DNA of 64,000 nt from CALAED01 sp035765195 (GCA_035765195.1 DASTYC010000012.1:124001-188000), one strand, 5' to 3'; numbered from the stretch's first letter, positions 1 through 9,013 are shown. Notes: generated from the sequence alone by a model not told the origin. A program made the numbers and translations.

Positions 1-1236
1 GTCGCCGTCGGCCTGCGCCCCGACGAGGCGTTCCTCATCGCGGTCAAACGGATGGGCAGCCTGGACGACCTGTCCCGCGAGTTCGCCCGGGAGCATTCGG
101 AACGGCTGTGGAAGCAACTCGTGCTGACCGGCGAGACCGCCGGCCCGGTGGCGGCCGGCCGATCGCGGCGCGACCTGTTCGCGATGATCATCTGTGCGGC
201 CGGCGCCGCGCTGTCCATCAAAGCGCCGGCGCTGTTCGGGTTGAGCCTCGAAGACGACGCCGCGTTCTACGGACCCAACTTCAGCCTGTTCGCGCTGCCC
301 TGGCTGGCGGGCTTCCTGGCGTGGCGCCGGCAGGCCGGCAGGGCGCTCATCGGCGTGCTGGTGGCGTTGTTCGCACTCGGCGCCGTCGCGGCCAACGTCT
401 ACCAGCTCGCCGAAGACTCCCAGTCACTGGTGCTGACCGGCATCCATCTGCCCATCGCCCTGTGGCTCGTGGTCGGTCTGGCCTATGTGGCCGACGACCT
501 GCGCTCCGGACGCCGGCGCATGGACTTCATCCGCTTCACCGGCGAATGGTTCGTCTACTTCACCCTCATCGCCCTCGGCGGCGGGGTGCTGATCGCGTTC
601 ACCGTCGGGACCTTCCAGGCCATCGGGATCGAGCCTGAGGTCTTCGTCTCGCAGTGGCTCGCCCCCTGCGGCGCCATGGCCGCCGTGGTGGTGGCCGGGT
701 GGCTCGTCGAGGCCAAGCAGAGCGTCGTCGAGAACATCGCGCCGGTGCTCACCCGGCTGTTCACTCCGCTGTTCACCGCCGTGATGCTGGCCTTCCTCGT
801 CGCGCTCGGCTGGACCCGCGGCGGCATCGATGTCGAGCGGGAAGCGCTGATCCTGTTCGACCTGTTGCTGGTCGTGGTGCTGGGGTTGCTGCTCTACTCG
901 ATCTCCGCCCGCGACCCGCTGACCCCGCCCGGCCTTTTCGACAAGCTGCAGTTCGCCCTCGTGGTCGCCGCGCTCGCCATCGACGTGCTGGTGCTGCAGG
1001 AGATCACCGGGCGCATCAGCGAGTACGGCACCACACCCAACAAGGCGGCGGCGCTCGGCGAGAACATCATCCTGCTCGCCAATCTCGCCTGGTCGGCGTG
1101 GCTGGTTCAGGGGTTCGTCCGCCGGCACACGCCGTTCGCGGCGCTGGAGCGCTGGCAGACCGGCTACCTACCCGTTTACGCCGTGTGGGCGTGGATCGTG
1201 GTCCTGGTGTTCCCGCCGCTGTTCGACTTCGTCTGA
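1..1236 (+). CDS. Integral membrane protein with permease-prefix-type N-terminus (5' end outside window)
   Basis: The reading frame is already open at base 1, so the start codon lies upstream. The visible N-terminus (LRPDEAFLIAVKRMG, then SLDDLSREFAREH) looks like the end of a permease-prefix/HAAS-type cytoplasmic helical domain. It is followed by about eleven hydrophobic segments up to the C-terminus at PPLFDF, giving a polytopic membrane protein reminiscent of DUF4153 proteins. No catalytic motif is visible, so the function is unknown. It converges with the minus-strand gene that follows, with only 18 bases between the stops. The membrane assignment is firm; the family name is inferred from the overall pattern. 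Confidence 0.8.
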   Translation, partial: VAVGLRPDEAFLIAVKRMGSLDDLSREFAREHSERLWKQLVLTGETAGPVAAGRSRRDLFAMIICAAGAALSIKAPALFGLSLEDDAAFYGPNFSLFALPWLAGFLAWRRQAGRALIGVLVALFALGAVAANVYQLAEDSQSLVLTGIHLPIALWLVVGLAYVADDLRSGRRRMDFIRFTGEWFVYFTLIALGGGVLIAFTVGTFQAIGIEPEVFVSQWLAPCGAMAAVVVAGWLVEAKQSVVENIAPVLTRLFTPLFTAVMLAFLVALGWTRGGIDVEREALILFDLLLVVVLGLLLYSISARDPLTPPGLFDKLQFALVVAALAIDVLVLQEITGRISEYGTTPNKAAALGENIILLANLAWSAWLVQGFVRRHTPFAALERWQTGYLPVYAVWAWIVVLVFPPLFDFV

Positions 1237-1254
1237 CCGCCGGCGTCTCGGCGC

Positions 1255-1698
1255 TTACACCCGGTCGAGGAGGTCGGCCGAGGGACTGTAGTCGATCTTC
1301 CAGTCGGCGCAGCAGCCGAGGACGCCGTCGCTCGTACAGCGCATCCCGACGCTGACCCAGCGCACGTCGCCGTTCGCGCGCAGGGAGAAGGCGACGCCGA
1401 CCTCGAAGAGATCGGCGCCGCACCGGCACCGGACGTCCTCCGGTGCGGCGCCCTCCCAGTAGTCCTCGCTGTCCAGCAACAACGCCGTCTTGCCGCATGC
1501 GGCACACGTACGCTCGGCACAGCCTTCGTCGGCGTCGGCGCGCAGCCGGAACACGCCGCCGGCGCATCCCGAACATTCCGCCGCCACGACCCGGCCGACC
1601 CGGTAGCCGCCCGCCTCGAAGTCGCGAAGGTAGTCCGCGAGGTCGGCGGCATCCTCCCCGCGCCACACATCACCGCTCTTGTCGATCGCCACCCGCAT
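1255..1698 (-). CDS. Conserved hypothetical protein with paired cysteines
   Basis: A 147-residue acidic protein with no membrane segments. It has several Cys pairs (CSGC, CAAC, CRC and CC), which suggests a zinc-ribbon-like fold, although they do not match a family I can name. ATG is used and sits only about 50 bases from the stop of the neighbouring acyl-CoA ligase, transcribed the same way, so the two may be co-transcribed. There is no clear Shine-Dalgarno sequence before the ATG (the preceding bases are AT-rich), so a leaderless or coupled start is possible. Function unknown. Confidence 0.7.
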   Translation of the reverse strand: MRVAIDKSGDVWRGEDAADLADYLRDFEAGGYRVGRVVAAECSGCAGGVFRLRADADEGCAERTCAACGKTALLLDSEDYWEGAAPEDVRCRCGADLFEVGVAFSLRANGDVRWVSVGMRCTSDGVLGCCADWKIDYSPSADLLDRV

Positions 1699-1750
1699 AA
1701 ATTACGGCACCCGTCCCGGCGCGCGGGCCAGGTCCGGCGAGCTGCCGTGC

Positions 1751-3301
1751 CTATCCTTCGGTCTGCTCGGCGAGCATCTGGCGCAGACGTTTGCGGTCGG
1801 TCTTGAAGACGCTGGTCACGGGGACGGCGTCGACCACGTGCACCTCGCGCGGGTACTTGATCTTGCCGATGCGCTCACGCGTCCAGGCGATGAGCTCGTC
1901 CGGCGTCACCGTCGCCCCCGGCGCCAGCGAGACGAACGCGACGATCTCCTCGCCGCTCTTGGGGTCGGGACGGCCCACCACCCCGGCCATCGTCACCTCG
2001 GGATGCTCGCTCAGGGCGTCCTCGACGTCACGCGGGAAGACGTTGAACCCGCCGCGGATGATGAGATCCTTCTTGCGGTCGACGACGTAGATGTAGCCGT
2101 CCTCGTCGAGGTGCCCGATGTCGCCCGTGTGCAGTTCGCCGTCGACGATGGCGGTGGTGCTGGTGTCGGGCTCGTGCCAGTAGCCGCGCATGAGCGAGGC
2201 GCTGCGCACGCAGATCTCGCCGTCCTCGCCCGTCGACAGCTCCTTGCCGTCCTCGTCGCGGATCGTCACCTCATAGCCCGGCAGCGGCAGGCCCACGCTG
2301 CCGACCTTCCTGCGCCCGGGCGGGTTGACGGAGGTGACCGCGCTGGTCTCGGTCAGGCCGTACCCCTCGAGGATCTGGACGCCGGGCAGCCGCCGCTCGA
2401 ACTCCTCCAGGGTCTCCCTGGCCAACGGCGCCGCGCCGGACGTGACGTACCGCAGATCGGGCAGTGGCGTGCCGCCGAACTCGGGGTTGGCGAGCAGCAT
2501 GTGGATCATCGCCGGGACGAGCGAGCCGAACTGGATGCGGTGCTCGGCGGCGAGGCGCTCCCATTCCTTCGGCTCGAACCATCGCATGAGCACGGCGGTG
2601 CCCGGCTCGCTGGCCTGCATCCCGCCCAGCGTGACGATGAGGCCGTACGCGTGGGACAGCGGCAGCGGCACCAGCGAGCGGAGGAGCCCGGGAACCTCGG
2701 TGGCCTCCCGCGCGGCACGCGACGTGTGGTAGAGCCCGGCGTTGGTGAGCATGACGCCCTTGGCCCGCCCCGTCGTGCCGCCGGTGTACATGAGCGCGGC
2801 CAGGTCGTCCTCCGCCGTGTTGACGAGCGGCGCCTCGTCGCACGATTCGAGCTGCGCGTACGGGATCGTCTGCTCGGGACCGTCGCCCACGACGACGATC
2901 GCGATGTCGAGGCCGTCCGTGGCCATCTGCACGGTCAACAGCACCTCGGGCGTGGTGACGATCGCGCGGGCGCCGCTGTCGGTGAGGATGTGCCGTAGCT
3001 CGTCGGCGGAGACGAGGAAGACGATCGGCGTCACGACCGCGCCCGCGCGCCACAGCGCCCAGTACGTGATCGGCACCTCGGGGCAGTTCGCCATCATCAC
3101 CGCCACCCGGTCGCCGGGGCGGACGCCGAGCTCGCGGAAGCCTCCGGTCACCCGGCGGGCCCGCTGGGCCAGATGATGGCTGCGGTGCCAGGTGCCCTCG
3201 AAGTACAGGGACTCATAATCGTCGAACCGCTGCCACGACTCTTCCGCGAGCCTGCCGAGCGTATGCGTATCGGTGTGCGACTCCGTGTGCGACTCGCTCA
3301 T
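1751..3301 (-). CDS. AMP-dependent acyl-CoA synthetase/ligase (fadD-like)
   Basis: A 516-residue member of the ANL superfamily. It would activate a carboxylic acid with ATP and then form the CoA thioester in the cytoplasm. The P-loop-like core YTGGTTGRAKGVML lies at about residues 172-185. YGLTETSAV (A5 motif), HTGDIGHLDEDGYIYVVDR (A7/A8) and the hinge KDLIIRGGFNVFP follow, with the C-terminal catalytic Lys region near GKIKYPREVHVV. The start chosen is the ATG of MSESHTES, eight bases after AAAGGA; the frame stays open upstream, but those residues are unlikely to be translated. The N-terminus carries a short SHTESHTDTHT repeat. The substrate (medium/long chain or aromatic) cannot be told from sequence. 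Confidence 0.88.
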   Translation of the reverse strand: MSESHTESHTDTHTLGRLAEESWQRFDDYESLYFEGTWHRSHHLAQRARRVTGGFRELGVRPGDRVAVMMANCPEVPITYWALWRAGAVVTPIVFLVSADELRHILTDSGARAIVTTPEVLLTVQMATDGLDIAIVVVGDGPEQTIPYAQLESCDEAPLVNTAEDDLAALMYTGGTTGRAKGVMLTNAGLYHTSRAAREATEVPGLLRSLVPLPLSHAYGLIVTLGGMQASEPGTAVLMRWFEPKEWERLAAEHRIQFGSLVPAMIHMLLANPEFGGTPLPDLRYVTSGAAPLARETLEEFERRLPGVQILEGYGLTETSAVTSVNPPGRRKVGSVGLPLPGYEVTIRDEDGKELSTGEDGEICVRSASLMRGYWHEPDTSTTAIVDGELHTGDIGHLDEDGYIYVVDRKKDLIIRGGFNVFPRDVEDALSEHPEVTMAGVVGRPDPKSGEEIVAFVSLAPGATVTPDELIAWTRERIGKIKYPREVHVVDAVPVTSVFKTDRKRLRQMLAEQTEG

Positions 3302-3371
3302 CACCGCCATCCTTTCTACTGACGAGTACGGCCCCCGGGGACTAATAGCCGACCGTTGTTCCGCGCTCACG

Positions 3372-6068
3372 TCAAGAGGAAGCACGGGAATCGACCTTGG
3401 CGACCCCCGTGATGCGGTGCAGGGCGAACCGCTGGACGCTGGCCCGGGTGGCGTCGTAGGCCGTCAGGTAGCCGCCGTCGACGCGTATCGGCTCGACGAT
3501 CCGCGAGGACGCCTGCCCCTGCTGGTCGAGGTAGCCGATCCACACCCGTCCGCCGCGCTCGACGGCGGCGCGCAGTTCCTCGACGGTCGCCAGCGACGGG
3601 GTGCGGGGCGGCTCGCCGTCCGGCGCGGCCGGCCGCGACCGGGCGGCGAACTCCGAGCCGTGCCGGGCGGCCTCGTCGCCGGCGCGCAGCGCGCGTACGG
3701 CGGCGGCGACCACGGCGTCATCGGGGGACAACGGGCCGCCCGACGCGCGCGGCCGGCGCGGCATGCCGGCCGGGTACGAGGCGCCGTCCGTGAAATCCCC
3801 GCCCCTGGAACCGCCGCCCGCGGCCCCTCGGCCCGGCGAGTCGGCCGCCTGCCACCCCGCGGCGGCGCTCGGCGTCCCCGTGACCGCCGTACCGGCGCGC
3901 CTGGCGTCGGGCCGGGTGATCACCATCCCGCCCTCGGCCGACTCGGCGACGGGAGCGAAGCCCATCGCGCGCAGCGATTCGAGCAGCTCGGTCCGGGTCA
4001 GCCTGCTGGCGACCACCGTCGGCGCGAGCCGGTGCATGCGCAGCGCCGGCGCCTCGCGCGAGGCGAAGATCTCATCGAGCGTGGCGGGGTCGTCGCAGCG
4101 CACATAGGACGAAGCGATCCCGACGCGCAGGTGGCCGTGCCTGCGGGCGACGTCCTCGATCAGGTACGTCAGCGGCTGCGGCACGGGAGTCCGCGAGTGG
4201 CGCGTCAGCACGTCCAGCAGGTCGGCGGCCGTTCGTCCGGCGTCGAGCGCGCGCCGCACCGACTCGGGGCCGAACCGATAGACGGTGGCGCCGCCGGTCG
4301 ACTCGACGTCGGCCATCAGCGCCAGCTCCCTGGCGAGATCGGCGACGAGCGGGCCGGGCGCGACGGCGGTGAGGTCGGCCTGGATCAGCACGTGGTCGAT
4401 GGGCTCGGGCAGCACGGAATCGAGTCGCGCCGCCGCGACGGCGACAGGGTCCGCGGCCGCACCCGCACTCCTACCCGCACCCGCACTCCTACCCGCACCC
4501 GCACCCGCTCCCGCATCCGCACCCCTGCGCGTTCCCTGGGCCGTTGCCGCCCCGCCGCCGTCATCGGCGAGGTCTTCGGCGGCCAGCAGCGCGCGAGCGT
4601 AGGACGTCAGGGCGCCGAGACCGGTCAGCCCGAGTACCTCGGCCTCGCGCAGGGTCCAGTCGATCAGGCGGTCGCGCAACCGTCCGCCGCGCCGCGGCTC
4701 CCGCCAGGCCAGGTACGCCCGTACGGCGTCCGCACCGGGCGCGGCGGCGGTGCGGGCGAGCGCGCCGAGGACCGCACGCCGCACCGGGGCCGCGCTGGTC
4801 CGGACCGACTCCCCGGCCAGCGCGTTGATCGTCTTGTCGCGTTCGTCGCGTTCGCCTGCCAGGCCGGGCACCCGATCGGTGTCGAGCCAGGCGCTCGCCA
4901 GCTCCGTCCAGCGTACGGCCGCGTCCCGCAGCCGCCACAGGTCGAACGCGCGGGTCGGCAGCCATTCGCCGCCGTCCCGGGCGAGCAGCCCGGCGGCGTA
5001 GGCGACCTCGAGCAGCAGGGCGGCCGTCCACTCGGGCACGTCGAGATCCGTCGCCGTTGCACGCAGGTCGCGGACCGAGAGCCCGCCGGTGCGCAACACC
5101 GGCGGCGGCCGCACGCCCCACCGGTCGAGCAGGTCTTCGACCGTGCGAACGAGGGTGAACGCCTGGCCGCCGGCGGTCCTGTCGACCAGCGACCGGTCGC
5201 GTACGGCGCCGTCGAGCGGGGGCGGGCCGTCGACGGGCTCGCGGAACAGCCGGCCGGCCCGCAGGTGGAGGGCCACCTCCCTCGGCAGCACGACGGTGCG
5301 TTCGTCGGCGGCGGCCAGCAGCCCGCGGGCGAGCAGCCGTTCGATCGGCGATGCGGCGGTGGCGGTGCGGACCGGCCGCCGGGCCCCGCCGACCCGGCCG
5401 ACGGGAGGGCCCCAGGTCAGGTCGTCGAGCGCGGCGCGCGCGTCGGCGCCGGCGGCCGCGATCAGGTCGCCCGGATCGGCGAGGCGGACGGCGATGGCGT
5501 CGATCAGCGCCTCGGCGACCGGGAACGCGGTGGCCGACACCACACCGATGTCGGTCGCCAGGGCCTCGAGCCGCTCGGTCGCGTACCCGGCGAATGCCTC
5601 CCTGGCGGGCGGGCCGAGCCCGGCGGGATGGGGCAGCGCCTGGGCCATCCCCGGGGCGGTGCGCAGCGCGTCGTCGTCGCCCCAGAAGAGGGCGAGCGTC
5701 CTGAGGCGGTCGACGGCGGCCCTGACCCGTCCGGCGACCTGCCCGTCGGCCTGTTCGCCGGCCCGCCCGCCGGTCTGTTCGCCGGTCTGGTCTCGTGGCG
5801 ACGCGTCCGCGGCCGGATCGAGCGCGGCCACCAGCCGCTCGTACGGCGCCGGCTGGGGCAGCGCGAGCAGCGCCTCCACCGTGGCCAGCGCGAACCTGTC
5901 GAGCCGATCCAGGCCGCGCACGATCGCCGAGGGGGTCGCCGCGCGGGCGGCGAGCGCGCCCATGTCCGCCGGCACCGGAGTGATCAGCTCCGGGCGTTCG
6001 GCGAGCAGCGCGCGCAGTTCGGTGTCACTGCGCGCGCGCACCCAGTCGGCGTACGTTTCCATCTCCAC
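3372..6068 (-). CDS. Helicase-associated (Helicase_C_3) protein with C-terminal WYL-like domain
   Basis: An 898-residue protein typical of actinobacteria and often annotated as a helicase C-terminal-domain protein. The N-terminal third is helical (METYADWVRARSD...). The middle, around residues 480-650 (PEPIDHVLIQADLTAV to RLTRTELLESL), matches the XPB/Ssl2 helicase-associated domain. The last about 70 residues (RVWIGYLDQQGQ, VEPIRVDGGYL, ALHRITGV) look like a WYL ligand-binding or regulatory domain. I see no Walker A motif or DEAD box, so it is probably not a helicase itself. An AGAGAGRSAGAGR low-complexity insert is encoded near 4455-4530. Start is GTG 6068 or ATG 6062. Confidence 0.78.
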   Translation of the reverse strand: MEMETYADWVRARSDTELRALLAERPELITPVPADMGALAARAATPSAIVRGLDRLDRFALATVEALLALPQPAPYERLVAALDPAADASPRDQTGEQTGGRAGEQADGQVAGRVRAAVDRLRTLALFWGDDDALRTAPGMAQALPHPAGLGPPAREAFAGYATERLEALATDIGVVSATAFPVAEALIDAIAVRLADPGDLIAAAGADARAALDDLTWGPPVGRVGGARRPVRTATAASPIERLLARGLLAAADERTVVLPREVALHLRAGRLFREPVDGPPPLDGAVRDRSLVDRTAGGQAFTLVRTVEDLLDRWGVRPPPVLRTGGLSVRDLRATATDLDVPEWTAALLLEVAYAAGLLARDGGEWLPTRAFDLWRLRDAAVRWTELASAWLDTDRVPGLAGERDERDKTINALAGESVRTSAAPVRRAVLGALARTAAAPGADAVRAYLAWREPRRGGRLRDRLIDWTLREAEVLGLTGLGALTSYARALLAAEDLADDGGGAATAQGTRRGADAGAGAGAGRSAGAGRSAGAAADPVAVAAARLDSVLPEPIDHVLIQADLTAVAPGPLVADLARELALMADVESTGGATVYRFGPESVRRALDAGRTAADLLDVLTRHSRTPVPQPLTYLIEDVARRHGHLRVGIASSYVRCDDPATLDEIFASREAPALRMHRLAPTVVASRLTRTELLESLRAMGFAPVAESAEGGMVITRPDARRAGTAVTGTPSAAAGWQAADSPGRGAAGGGSRGGDFTDGASYPAGMPRRPRASGGPLSPDDAVVAAAVRALRAGDEAARHGSEFAARSRPAAPDGEPPRTPSLATVEELRAAVERGGRVWIGYLDQQGQASSRIVEPIRVDGGYLTAYDATRASVQRFALHRITGVAKVDSRASS
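4455..4530 (-). repeat. CCCGCA-type hexamer repeat inside the helicase-associated gene
   Basis: An imperfect in-frame array of CCCGCA/CTCCTA hexamers on the plus strand encodes an Ala-Gly-Ala-Gly-Arg-Ser linker on the minus strand. It lies just before the conserved Helicase_C_3-like region. The frame is kept, which fits a flexible interdomain linker prone to slippage length variation. Confidence 0.7.
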
Positions 6069-6146
6069 AACCGTAGGTCAGGATCGGCTCATGAGCGGGG
6101 CCGAGGCGGGTACAGCACAATCGGGACCGAGGCGGAACGGTGAACG

Positions 6147-7100
6147 ATGAGCGAGCCTGCCGACCAGGTCGTCCTGGAGTACTTGAGCCGAGCGAACGAC
6201 GCCGCGCACCGCTACCTGGGCTCTCGGGAGCGGATCGACTTCATGGCGCGGCTGCGGCGACGCATCGAGGAGCAGCGCGCGGCCGCGGGCGGCGCGACCG
6301 AGCCCAGCCAGGTGCGCAAGGTGCTGGAGCGGTTCGGCGACCCCGAGGCGCTCGTCCGGCGGGAGCGCCGCCGGCTCGATGAGACCCACGCCCGGGCCGT
6401 CCCCGAAGACGCCGACCGGCCGGGGCCGGGGTCGGAGCACCGGCCCGGGTCCGGGCCGGCGGAACCGGTGCGGCCGCCGCCTGCCGAACCGACGGCGCCG
6501 CCCGCGGGATCGATGTGGCGGCCGACCCGGCCGTCCCGGCCGTCCCGGCCGGTACGCGGCTCCGTGCGGCGCTCCGGCGAACCGGTGCGCGGCCCCGTAC
6601 AGCCGGTAGCGCGCCCCGGGGACCGGGTCCGGCGGGCGGCCGCCGGACGCGCCGCCGGACGCGCCGCCGGGAGGACGCCGGCCGAGCCGGTACGACCCGT
6701 CCCCGTAGACGAGGGCGGCGCGGTGGAACTGGAGACGCTGTTTCGGGGGCGGCCGGTGGAGGTCGGCGCGATCGCGCTCATCGGCATTGGCGGGGCATTG
6801 CTGCCGGTGCCGTTGTGGATCTTCGGGGCGGTCGCCGGGGCCGCGTCGCGGGTGTGGACGGCGGGGGAGAAGATGATCGGGCTTGTCGCGCCCATGTTCG
6901 CCGCCGCCGCTGTGGTGGCGGCCGGGGCGGGCGGTGTGGCCTCGCTCGGCGGCCTCGGCACCGGCAGCGTGCCCGCGATGCTGCGCGTCGCCGGGCCGGT
7001 CGGCGCCGCCTATCTCGGCTGGCGGTTGCTGCGCGCGGTCGGCGCCAGGACCGTACGGGTCACGCCGGTGCGCGCTCGGGGGCGATCTCGGGGGCGATGA
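6147..7100 (+). CDS. HAAS-like N-terminus, Pro/Arg-rich linker, C-terminal membrane protein
   Basis: A 317-residue hypothetical protein. Residues 1-75 (MSEPADQVVLEYLSRANDAA..., RRIEEQRAA, VLERFGDPEALV) resemble the HAAS/permease-prefix helical module found on actinobacterial membrane proteins. Residues about 85-190 are a very Pro/Arg/Gly-rich linker with repeats such as GRAAGRAAGR. Three hydrophobic segments follow (ALIGIGGALLPVPLWIFGAVAG, GLVAPMFAAAAVVAAGAG, GPVGAAYLGWRLLRA). It is divergent from the helicase-associated gene, with 78 bases between starts. Its 3' end overlaps the convergent tetR gene by 41 bases. Function unknown; it may be a membrane-anchored scaffold. Confidence 0.75.
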   Translation: MSEPADQVVLEYLSRANDAAHRYLGSRERIDFMARLRRRIEEQRAAAGGATEPSQVRKVLERFGDPEALVRRERRRLDETHARAVPEDADRPGPGSEHRPGSGPAEPVRPPPAEPTAPPAGSMWRPTRPSRPSRPVRGSVRRSGEPVRGPVQPVARPGDRVRRAAAGRAAGRAAGRTPAEPVRPVPVDEGGAVELETLFRGRPVEVGAIALIGIGGALLPVPLWIFGAVAGAASRVWTAGEKMIGLVAPMFAAAAVVAAGAGGVASLGGLGTGSVPAMLRVAGPVGAAYLGWRLLRAVGARTVRVTPVRARGRSRGR

Positions 7101-7686
7101 GGCCGAAGGCCAGCCTGGCCCAGGCGGCGATGAACCGCTCCTCGTCGATCCGGGTCGGCGGTTCGTACAGCGACTCGTTGGCGAGCCAGTAGTTGACCAC
7201 CGAGCCGCCCAGGATGGAAGAGATCGCCGGCCAGTCCTCCTCGGAGCCGGCGAACTCGGGCTGCTGGGCGAGCCAGGACGCGATCGCGTCGTAGAGCGGG
7301 TTGACGATGCCTTCGCGGATCTCGGTGACGAGGCCGGGGAACTGGTCGAGGTCGCGGAAGAGCACGCGGATCAGGTCCTGTTCCTCGCGCATCTTGGCGA
7401 GGCCCACCTTGCAGGCCAGCCGCAGCCGCCCGGCGAGCGGCTGGTCCTCGAGCGCCGTCGCGCGCTCCATCACCGTGCTGATCTGCTCCTTGGTCCGCGC
7501 GATGTGGCCGCGTACGGCGGCGCCCAGCACCTCTTCCTTGGACCGGAAGTGCCGGTAGAGGCCGCCCGCCCCGGGCGACAGCCCGGAGGCGGCCTCGATT
7601 TCGGCGACGGACGTGGCGGCATAGCCCCGCTCCGCGAAGAGCCGAAGAGCCTCGGCCACGATCCGCTCGCGCGTCGATCTCGTCAT
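7060..7686 (-). CDS. TetR/AcrR-family transcriptional regulator
   Basis: A 208-residue one-component repressor. The N-terminal helix-turn-helix (RERIVAEALRLFAERGYAATSVAEIEA, then SGLSPGAGGLYRHFRSKEEVL) is at about residues 5-50, followed by an all-helical ligand and dimerisation domain. The start is the ATG of MTRSTRER, placed eight bases downstream of GGGGAGG; a longer open frame upstream lacks family similarity. Target genes are unknown. It is divergent from the GNAT-like gene, and a perfect GCGTAC-TC-GTACGC palindrome sits upstream, a likely autoregulatory operator. Confidence 0.9.
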   Translation of the reverse strand: MTRSTRERIVAEALRLFAERGYAATSVAEIEAASGLSPGAGGLYRHFRSKEEVLGAAVRGHIARTKEQISTVMERATALEDQPLAGRLRLACKVGLAKMREEQDLIRVLFRDLDQFPGLVTEIREGIVNPLYDAIASWLAQQPEFAGSEEDWPAISSILGGSVVNYWLANESLYEPPTRIDEERFIAAWARLAFGLIAPEIAPERAPA

Positions 7687-7729
7687 CACGTTGACCTCCC
7701 CCATGACATTAGGGCATCTGGCCGTGTGG

Positions 7730-7743
7730 GCGTACTCGTACGC
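7730..7743. promoter_or_regulatory. Palindrome, candidate TetR operator
   Basis: GCGTAC-TC-GTACGC is a perfect inverted repeat with a two-base spacer, 44-57 bases upstream of the tetR ATG in the intergenic region shared with the divergent GNAT-like gene. TetR proteins commonly bind such palindromes near their own promoters, so autoregulation is inferred. Confidence 0.5.
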
Positions 7744-7894
7744 ACGGCGTCCCCCCGCGCGGCTTGCGGCGCGCGCACAGTCCGGCCAGAGGACCGCGGA
7801 CCGGAACGCCGTGCTCGGGACCGATGCGCGGTCAGAAGACATTAGAGTGCTGTGGACCCATCACGCTCGTGCTTCGCTACGGAAGGGGCTCGGT

Positions 7895-8386
7895 GTGGCG
7901 TTCTTGCCCGAGGACTTCTACGTGCCCACTCTCGTGGCGGGGTTGCGATTCCAGCTCCGGCCCATCAGCGTGCACGATGTCGTGCGCTACTTCGACGCGG
8001 TGATGAGCAGCCGGGAGCGCCTGTGGCACCAGTTCGGCGGCATCTGGGAATGGCCGAGCCCCGAGCTGACCCTCGAGCAGAACCTCGTCAACCTGGCCTG
8101 GCACCAAAAGGAGGGCGAGCTGCGGCGGTCCTTCACCTACGCGGTGCTGACGCCGGACGAGGCGAGGTTGCTGGGCTGTGTCTACATCTTCCCGCCGCGG
8201 AAGGCCGGCGCCGACACCGAGGTGGGCTTTTGGGTCCGGTCGGACGAGGACGACAACGACCTGGAGAAGGAACTCGAGGAGTTCGTCAGGGAGTGGCTCG
8301 ACGCGACCTGGCCGTTCGAGAGCGTGCGCTTCCCCGGGCGCGACATGTCGTGGTACGAGTGGCAGGCCCTGCCGGCCGTCACCTGA
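7895..8386 (+). CDS. GNAT-like N-acetyltransferase family protein
   Basis: A 163-residue soluble protein. It resembles divergent GNAT-type proteins of actinomycetes: FLPEDFYVPTLVAGLRFQLRPI at the N-terminus, an NLVNLAWHQKEGELRRSFTYAVL strand-turn region, LLGCVYIFPP, and an acidic VGFWVRSDEDDNDLEKELEEFV stretch. The acetyl-CoA-binding R/Q-x-x-G-x-G/A loop is not obvious, so activity is uncertain. The start chosen is GTG 7895, six bases after GGAAGGGG; the frame is open further upstream, but that part shows no conservation. Substrate unknown. Confidence 0.7.
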   Translation: MAFLPEDFYVPTLVAGLRFQLRPISVHDVVRYFDAVMSSRERLWHQFGGIWEWPSPELTLEQNLVNLAWHQKEGELRRSFTYAVLTPDEARLLGCVYIFPPRKAGADTEVGFWVRSDEDDNDLEKELEEFVREWLDATWPFESVRFPGRDMSWYEWQALPAVT

Positions 8387-8429
8387 CGTCGTCGCCCGCT
8401 CGCAACGGACGAGGACTTCGAGACACGCC

Positions 8430-8873
8430 CTAGCCGAGCCGGCGCAGCACGGCGGCGACGACCCGTCCGGCGATCAGGTAGATCACGGCGGCCAGGCCGT
8501 AGTTGACCAGCGCCGCCGTCTTGGGGTTGGTCGGCGTGAAGATGTCCTTGAAGCTCCAGGCGAGCGAGTCCGCCCAGCTGTTGATCGTCTTGACGATGCC
8601 GTTGGCGCCGTTGGCCTCGAAGACGACGAACACGACGTGGACGGCGAGAATGATGGCGACGGCCACCGCCACGATCACGACGGCGGTGGCGAGCGCGTCA
8701 CCGACCCGCCGCCGGCCGTACCGGGGCGAGCCGAGCCGCGGCCGCCGGCGGGCGGACGGCGCCTCGGTGGCGCTTGTCGCCGCGGCCTTGGCGGTGTCCT
8801 TGGCGGTCTTGGCGGTGTCCTTGGCGGGGGCGTCGGGCGCCTGCTCGGGACGGCCGGGTGGTTGCTCCGTCAT
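8430..8873 (-). CDS. Small integral membrane protein with Ala/Lys-rich N-terminus
   Basis: A 147-residue protein. The N-terminal 50 residues are soluble and low in complexity (AKDTAKTAKDTAKAAATSAT), much like LEA-type repeats. Two membrane spans follow (ATAVVIVAVAVAIILAVHVVFVV and ALVNYGLAAVIYLIAGRVVAAVL) with an extracytoplasmic loop containing INSWADSLAWSFKDIFTP between them. GAGAGGAAG lies six bases before the ATG. This type is widely conserved in actinomycetes, but its function is unknown. It converges with the GNAT-like gene. Confidence 0.8.
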   Translation of the reverse strand: MTEQPPGRPEQAPDAPAKDTAKTAKDTAKAAATSATEAPSARRRPRLGSPRYGRRRVGDALATAVVIVAVAVAIILAVHVVFVVFEANGANGIVKTINSWADSLAWSFKDIFTPTNPKTAALVNYGLAAVIYLIAGRVVAAVLRRLG

Positions 8874-8951
8874 GGCGCTTCCTCTCGGGGGGCCGCGGAC
8901 CTCGGCTGTCGGGTGTGCTCAGTCTCCAGCGCCGGGGCCGGTGATGCGATG

Positions 8952-9013
8952 GAACCCGAAAGGTTCTCGTCGCGCGGGTAGGGGTATAGACACAGTACGA
9001 AACCTTGGTTTCG
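8952..9013. promoter_or_regulatory. Palindromes in the divergent promoter region before the HAD gene
   Basis: The 265-base gap between two divergent genes holds a hairpin GAACC-cgaaa-GGTTC (8952-8966), a TATAGA that could be a -10 hexamer (8985-8990), and a CGAAACC-tt-GGTTTCG inverted repeat (8998-9013). The last lies about 125 bases before the HAD start and overlaps the expected transcription start. I infer an operator or a leader hairpin; no regulator is assigned. Confidence 0.4.

Noticed and set aside
3273..6143. Open frame of about 956 codons on the plus strand, antisense to the helicase-associated gene
   Set aside because: Low-complexity Arg/Gly-rich translation with no motif. The minus strand holds the recognisable Helicase_C_3 and WYL-like regions.
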